Source: an uncultured Actinomycetes bacterium | Lineage (GTDB): Bacteria > Actinomycetota > Actinomycetes > Nanopelagicales > Nanopelagicaceae | Reading direction: 5' to 3' | Length of the DNA stretch: 7,805 bases | NCBI GenBank assembly: GCA_903898855.1 | Contig: CAIUHB010000087.1 | Span: forward strand, 1 to 7,805 | Shown here: positions 6,269 to 7,805 of the stretch, one piece after another | Numbering within the stretch: the first letter of the stretch is position 1 | How the letters are laid out: every line of letters starts with the position of its first letter | Translations under genes and position numbers: made by a program | Notes under the pieces: model-generated | Databases searched by the model: none | What the model was told of the DNA's origin: nothing | Seen by the model: the letters and a program-made list of their open reading frames with translations, nothing else

Positions 6269-7037
6269 TGGCGGCACCTAATAATTCAATAGCTTCATCC
6301 GTAGTTCCTTCGACAACTTCACTCCAAATTATGGTGACGTTATCGGGAGCGCCTTTTGCTTTTGTTGCCTCCAATAAATTGTGCAATAAAAGTTCTGGTT
6401 TGGAGGCTTTAATTACCTTTGCAATTTCCATATCAGTCAGAACGCTACTCAAACCATCGCTGCAGAGCAGGAATAGATCGCCGCTTTTAACTGGGTAAAT
6501 CATGAGAGCTGGGTCGAGGCCAGAATCACCCATCAAGACTTGGGTGAGTATCGATCTTTGGGGATGACTTGAAACTTCCTCCGGAGTTAAGCGACCTTGA
6601 TCAAGTAGCTCCTGCATAACAGTATGGTCATAACTTAGTTGCTCAAGTTTTCCATCAGAATATTTATAACAGCGCGAATCTCCGATATGTAATAACTCCA
6701 CACGATCTACGTTGAGATGGAGCGCAGTCAGAGTCGTACCCATCCCAGAAAATTCCGGATTTCGCTTTGACTCTTCCAATATTTCGGAGTCGATCTCGTA
6801 AGTAATATTGAGAAGTAAATCTTCGCGCGAATCGCGATCTATCGCTGGGTCACCGAGCACTGGTGCAAGTTTGAGCAGCGTATGAATAGCAATCTTTGAG
6901 GCAATCTCACCGGCGGCATGCCCGCCCATTCCATCTGCAACTGCGATTAATAGAGGTGCGGCGAGAGCAGAATCCTCATTGCCTGGGCGAACCAAACCAA
7001 GATCGGAGATGGCGCGTGAGCGAAAAACTAGGGTCAC
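6261..7037 (-). CDS. pstP: PP2C-family Ser/Thr protein phosphatase PstP, short soluble form
   Basis: Metal-dependent (PPM/PP2C) phosphatase expected to dephosphorylate PknB and its substrates. The 258-residue protein is a bare catalytic domain: GNED at 19-22, VADGMGGHAAGE at 33-44 (metal ligands Asp35 and Gly36), GMGTTLTAL at 98-106, HIGDSR at 117-122 (Asp120), SHPQRS at 157-162, LLCSDGLS at 190-197 (Asp194) and GAPDNVT at 229-235 (Asp232). All metal-coordinating positions are present. Mycobacterial PstP is about twice as long, with a juxtamembrane region, a TM helix and an extracellular domain; none follows here, because translation stops soon after the catalytic fold. The start is GTG at 7037, supported by GGAGG six bases upstream. 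The stop overlaps the pknB start, so kinase and phosphatase are translationally coupled. Divergent from pheA, with a tandem repeat in the leader. Confidence 0.95.
   Translation of the reverse strand: MTLVFRSRAISDLGLVRPGNEDSALAAPLLIAVADGMGGHAAGEIASKIAIHTLLKLAPVLGDPAIDRDSREDLLLNITYEIDSEILEESKRNPEFSGMGTTLTALHLNVDRVELLHIGDSRCYKYSDGKLEQLSYDHTVMQELLDQGRLTPEEVSSHPQRSILTQVLMGDSGLDPALMIYPVKSGDLFLLCSDGLSSVLTDMEIAKVIKASKPELLLHNLLEATKAKGAPDNVTIIWSEVVEGTTDEAIELLGAANE
6275..6279 (-). promoter_or_regulatory. Shine-Dalgarno deciding the pknB start
   Basis: AGGTG on the minus strand is six bases before the ATG at 6268 and itself contains the alternative GTG codon at 6277. Nothing resembling a ribosome-binding site precedes that GTG, so the ATG is preferred. 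Confidence 0.6.
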
Positions 7038-7043
7038 AGCTGC

Positions 7044-7048
7044 CCTCC
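7044..7048 (-). promoter_or_regulatory. Strong Shine-Dalgarno supporting the GTG start of pstP
   Basis: GGAGG on the minus strand, six bases before the GTG at 7037, is the best ribosome-binding site in the window. The residues right after the GTG (TLVFRSRAISDLG) match the expected beginning of the PP2C fold, so no longer protein is expected. Confidence 0.7.
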
Positions 7049-7050
7049 TC

Positions 7051-7072
7051 TCTTAATCTGGTCTTAATCTGG
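7051..7072. repeat. Perfect 2 x 11-bp tandem repeat in the pstP leader
   Basis: TCTTAATCTGG occurs twice head to tail without a gap (7051-7061 and 7062-7072), two bases upstream of the pstP Shine-Dalgarno. On the pstP-sense strand it reads CCAGATTAAGA twice. An 11-bp period is one helical turn and suits a tandem regulator site; a simple duplication or a leader RNA element is also possible. Confidence 0.75.
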
Positions 7073-7095
7073 ATTAATTCATCGCAAGTTCCAGA

Positions 7096-7101
7096 AGCCT
7101 A
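7096..7101 (-). promoter_or_regulatory. Candidate -10 element for the pstP-pknB-crgA operon
   Basis: TAGGCT on the minus strand fits TAnnnT, and TTGGTG at 7119-7124 is a weak -35 with a 17-bp spacer. Transcription would start near 7089 and give a leader of about 50 bases containing the 11-bp tandem repeat and the Shine-Dalgarno. It is the only TAnnnT noticed in the likely region of the gap, but support is weak. Confidence 0.3.
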
Positions 7102-7135
7102 ACCTGCGATTTCCTCGCCACCAAGTAGCTGCCGT

Positions 7136-7141
7136 TACTCT
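7136..7141 (+). promoter_or_regulatory. Candidate -10 element of a leaderless pheA promoter
   Basis: TACTCT fits TAnnnT and is followed by six bases and the pheA ATG at 7148, placing the predicted transcription start on the start codon. There is no Shine-Dalgarno in the preceding bases and no clear -35. Confidence 0.5.
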
Positions 7142-7147
7142 TAGCCA

Positions 7148-7805
7148 ATGACGAGTGCGCCCATCAAATATGCCTATTTGGGGCCCTCCGGAACTTTTAC
7201 CGAAGCTGCGCTCAAGAAGATTGCCAAAGCTGGCGATGAATTGATCCCTTTCGCAAATGTCACCGCCGCGCTGGATGCAGTTCGCGCTGGCGCAGCCGAT
7301 AAAGCGTTAGTCCCAATTGAAAATTCTGTTGAAGGTGTTGTTGCGCGCACGCTAGATGAACTCGCGACAGGTGATGCCCTCGTGGTTGTTGCCGAAGAGA
7401 CGCTGCCGGTTTCATTTTCTTTAATGGTCTTGCCAGAGAATGTAGGCAAGCCGATTCGCAGAATTGCTACCCATCCACATGCCGAAGCGCAGTGCCGTAC
7501 ATATATTGCCCGCGAAATTCCTGGCGCCGAGATGATCGAAACTCCATCTACTGCCGCCGCCGCTGAAGGGCTGAGCGCCGGAAATTGGGATGCCGCGATT
7601 GCCGCAGCTATCGCCGCTGAAAAATTTGGATTAGAAATAATCGCAAGTGATATCGGAGATAACCAAGGCGCGGTCACCCGATTTGTTTTAGTGGAGAAGC
7701 CAGGTGCGCAGACACAGAGCACCGGACACGATCGAACTTCACTCGTTGCCTTTATCGGAAAAGACCATGCAGGTGCGCTGCTCGAGATATTGACCGAGTT
7801 CGCCA
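7148..7805 (+). CDS. pheA: Prephenate dehydratase (3' end cut by window edge)
   Basis: Cytosolic enzyme converting prephenate to phenylpyruvate, the committed step of phenylalanine synthesis. The frame is open from the ATG at 7148 to the window end (219 complete codons). The catalytic domain starts at once with KYAYLGPSGTFTEAA (7-21) and continues through LVPIENSVEGVV (54-65), the periplasmic-binding-like second lobe from about 80, and the substrate-binding signature DNQGAVTRF at 171-179, with the diagnostic Thr177-Arg178-Phe179. An ACT regulatory domain begins at about 196 (DRTSLVAFIGKDHAGAL) and runs off the edge, so feedback control by phenylalanine is likely but its ligand motif is not visible. 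There is no chorismate mutase domain in front, so it is the monofunctional actinobacterial type. It is divergent from pstP with about 110 bp between, and its ATG has a leaderless-type -10 instead of a ribosome-binding site. Confidence 0.95.
   Translation, partial: MTSAPIKYAYLGPSGTFTEAALKKIAKAGDELIPFANVTAALDAVRAGAADKALVPIENSVEGVVARTLDELATGDALVVVAEETLPVSFSLMVLPENVGKPIRRIATHPHAEAQCRTYIAREIPGAEMIETPSTAAAAEGLSAGNWDAAIAAAIAAEKFGLEIIASDIGDNQGAVTRFVLVEKPGAQTQSTGHDRTSLVAFIGKDHAGALLEILTEFA

Noticed and set aside
6094..6498. 134-residue open frame on the plus strand
   Set aside because: It lies across the pstP-pknB junction on the opposite strand and has no recognisable features.
7174..7722. 182-residue open frame on the minus strand
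   Set aside because: Antisense shadow of pheA; composition is Ala/Ser-rich with no domain, while the plus frame is unmistakable prephenate dehydratase.

Overview
The window looks like part of a streamlined, moderate-GC actinobacterial chromosome. Several proteins closely resemble mycobacterial ones: a PknB-type kinase with PASTA domains, a PstP-type phosphatase, CrgA, a PhoP/PhoR-like two-component pair and a bifunctional-type Dcd. However, G+C is only about half by eye, spacing is very tight, and the kinase cluster is stripped down. A freshwater Nanopelagicales (acI)-like lineage would fit; this is inference, not a taxonomic assignment. No rRNA, tRNA, CRISPR array, insertion sequence or phage gene was seen.

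Layout. Left block, plus strand: the 3' part of dcd (2-529), then lemA (548-1105) and htpX (1105-2016), which overlap by one base. Middle block, minus strand: a two-component system read right to left, response regulator (3525-4274) then sensor kinase (2017-3501). The kinase stop codon abuts the htpX stop with no base between. Next on the minus strand is pstP (6261-7037) > pknB (4721-6268) > crgA (4442-4699). Right edge, plus strand: the 5' part of pheA (7148-7805), divergent from pstP across about 110 bp.

How the genes work together. PknB (muropeptide-sensing Ser/Thr kinase), PstP (its phosphatase) and CrgA (septum membrane protein) form a minimal growth and division signalling unit. The rodA, pbpA, pknA and FHA-protein genes that usually accompany them are missing from this locus. 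LemA and HtpX are a commonly paired set, with HtpX acting in membrane-protein quality control. The two-component system is envelope-sensing. Dcd supplies dUMP for dTTP synthesis and PheA makes phenylpyruvate for phenylalanine.

Regulation is the most informative layer. Four starts without a convincing Shine-Dalgarno (lemA, the sensor kinase, crgA, pheA) all carry the same arrangement, a TAnnnT -10 hexamer, exactly six bases, then ATG. That is what leaderless transcription predicts. The starts of the response regulator, pknB and pstP instead have clear Shine-Dalgarno sequences, which also decide their start codons. The DNA upstream of the response regulator holds a perfect DnaA box (TTATCCACA) with two one-mismatch boxes inside 31 bp, plus a 7-bp direct repeat with a 4-bp spacer like the operators of PhoP-type regulators. 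A perfect 2 x 11-bp tandem repeat sits just upstream of the pstP ribosome-binding site. I found no clearly novel multi-gene system; the unusual points are regulatory and architectural.
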